Below, piece by piece: positions 63,339 to 64,000 of a stretch of 64,000 nucleotides of DNA. Where the stretch lies: NCBI GenBank assembly GCA_031403955.1, contig JANNGR010000583.1, positions 3,987 through 67,986 of the forward strand, in the 5' to 3' direction. Each line of letters begins with the position of its first letter. Position 1 is the first letter of the stretch. Below the pieces are notes generated by a model that did no database searches, was not told where the DNA came from, and saw only the letters and a list, made by a program, of their open reading frames with translations. The position numbers and the translations under genes were made by a program. The stretch comes from CAISIP01 sp031403955. Its GTDB lineage: Bacteria > Pseudomonadota > Gammaproteobacteria > Burkholderiales > Burkholderiaceae_C.

Positions 63339-63512
63339 GAGCGGCTCGTACAGAGCCAGCTCGACGCGGTGGCCCGGGACCAACTCTCCAGGTGTTTGGC
63401 CACCGCTGTCGCCGACTACGGCCAACTGATCGTCGACGAGTGCCATCACCTCCCCGCGCAGAGCTTCGAGCAGGTGGCGCGCCGGACTAAGGCACGGTTC
63501 GTCGCCCGGTTG
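63339..63512 (+). pseudogene. Fragment of a DEAD/DEAH-box helicase (defence type)
   Basis: A 58-codon stretch reading ADYGQLIVDECHHLPAQSFE (motif II DECHH) followed by VARRTKARFVARL, as in helicases of restriction-like systems (usually followed by SATxxRKDGHHP). Everything before and after is missing and the frame is lost at about 63515. No intact start. Confidence 0.7.
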
Positions 63513-63519
63513 GCCGCAG

Positions 63520-64000
63520 GACGTGCCCCTGCCCACCGAGCCTGCATGGAAGCGCGACTACTCGGGCAGTGTGCGCAGACTGGTCGCGGACGGCGTGGAC
63601 ACGGCGCAAGCGAGCGCCGCCGGGCCGCCCCAAGGCGCGAGGGCCCCCTCGGGGGGCAGCGCAGTCCACGCAGTGACAAGCGTGGGGGCCATGTTCCCGA
63701 GCCTTTTCGTCCACTTCGCCCGGCCGCTGGCGTCCGACGCCGAGGGCGCGGACCGGGCGCGTGCGCGAGCTAAGCCTTCCTGTACCGCCGTTTCGAGACC
63801 TTGCCGCAAACGCGGGGACGTTTCCGCCTCAACGCCGTGCTGCCGATCGCATTCGATGGCCAGGGGCAACTGGAAGTCGATTTCCTGTGTGACGACACCG
63901 CGGACACCCGCATCGCCGTGGAAATCGACGGCGACCAGCATCTTGCCGATCCGGCCGCCTACCGCCGCGACCGCCGCAAGGACCTGCTGTTGCAAGAAAA
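63520..64000 (+). pseudogene. Frameshifted PD-(D/E)XK-like nuclease-domain fragment, runs off window
   Basis: In frame 1: DVPLPTEPAWKRDYSG and, after the inserted repeat, SLFVHFARPLASDAEGADR; after a frameshift near 63765-63775: AFLYRRFETLPQTRGRF, LEVDFLCDDTADTRIAVEID and ADPAAYRRDRRKDLLLQE. The EVDFL...AVEIDG pattern is that of DUF559/REase-like C-terminal nuclease domains (with YRRDRRKD). It is open at the right edge. The reading is disturbed by a repeat insertion and a frameshift, so it is a decayed gene. Confidence 0.65.
63621..63692. repeat. GC-rich palindromic repeat within the decayed gene
   Basis: The block ggccgccccaaggcgcgag, then gccccctcggggggc (a GC-rich hairpin), then cacgcagtgacaagcgtggg resembles the short extragenic palindromic elements common in Comamonadaceae chromosomes (recognised from memory). 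Here it lies inside a coding frame and disrupts the host protein. Confidence 0.6.

Overview
This is a 64 kb, GC-rich chromosomal stretch of a betaproteobacterium, most likely Burkholderiales and close to Comamonadaceae. The evidence is gene order and family content: ubiJ-ubiB-FmdB-DUF502-aspS-nudB, gpmA/ctpA/moeB divergent from rhodanese-grxC-secB-gpsA, DUF3460-scpA, a TctC/Bug-type transporter and Fds-type formate dehydrogenase. Nothing in it looks like plasmid or prophage. I found no tRNA, rRNA or CRISPR array.

Layout. 0-10.2 kb (+): Tim44-like tail, ubiquinone accessory genes ubiJ/ubiB, zinc ribbon and DUF502 proteins, aspS, nudB, a nuclease-family hydrolase, cardiolipin synthase, folE, a BLUF photoreceptor and a DUF429 protein. 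10.2-11.9 kb (-): an active-looking GGDEF cyclase coupled to a MinD-like ATPase. 11.9-13.0 kb: gene-poor, with a probable 3' relic of a group II intron. 13.6-20.6 kb (-): a catabolic cluster (class III aminotransferase, TctC-TctB-TctA uptake system, HDAC-type deacetylase, amidase) with a divergent AraC regulator; the amidase is cut by an in-frame TAG. 21.7-29 kb: housekeeping genes.

29.1-36.3 kb (+) is a tightly coupled hyfB-C-E-F-G-I operon. Its large subunit HyfG has lost all four Ni-binding cysteines (now S216/S219 and S509/G512), while HyfI keeps the cysteines of a proximal FeS cluster. It therefore looks like an Ehr (energy-converting-hydrogenase-related) membrane complex rather than a hydrogenase. 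A degenerate GGDEF protein overlaps its end, followed by a truncated HEPN gene and an orphan nucleotidyltransferase. After metG, a patatin-like protein and apbC comes a formate module (42.9-50.2 kb): an OFA-family carrier with a fused small-subunit-like tail, an FdsG-FdsB fusion, FdsA and FdhD. The Ehr complex and the NAD-linked formate dehydrogenase may share a formate/NADH energy circuit; that link is inference from proximity.

50.3-62 kb: FtsX-type permease, a REP-like inverted repeat, smr/radC, slpA/ispH, serS, a decayed GST, then a GT2 / LAB_N / GT39 lipid-glycosylation module and a flavodoxin. 62.3-64 kb is a decaying defence-like island: an MNT-HEPN pair with HEPN broken by TGA, a DEAD-helicase fragment, and a frameshifted PD-(D/E)XK-like fragment carrying an inserted GC-rich repeat. 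Fresh nonsense codons, truncations and several repeat families show active small-scale gene loss in an otherwise stable chromosome.
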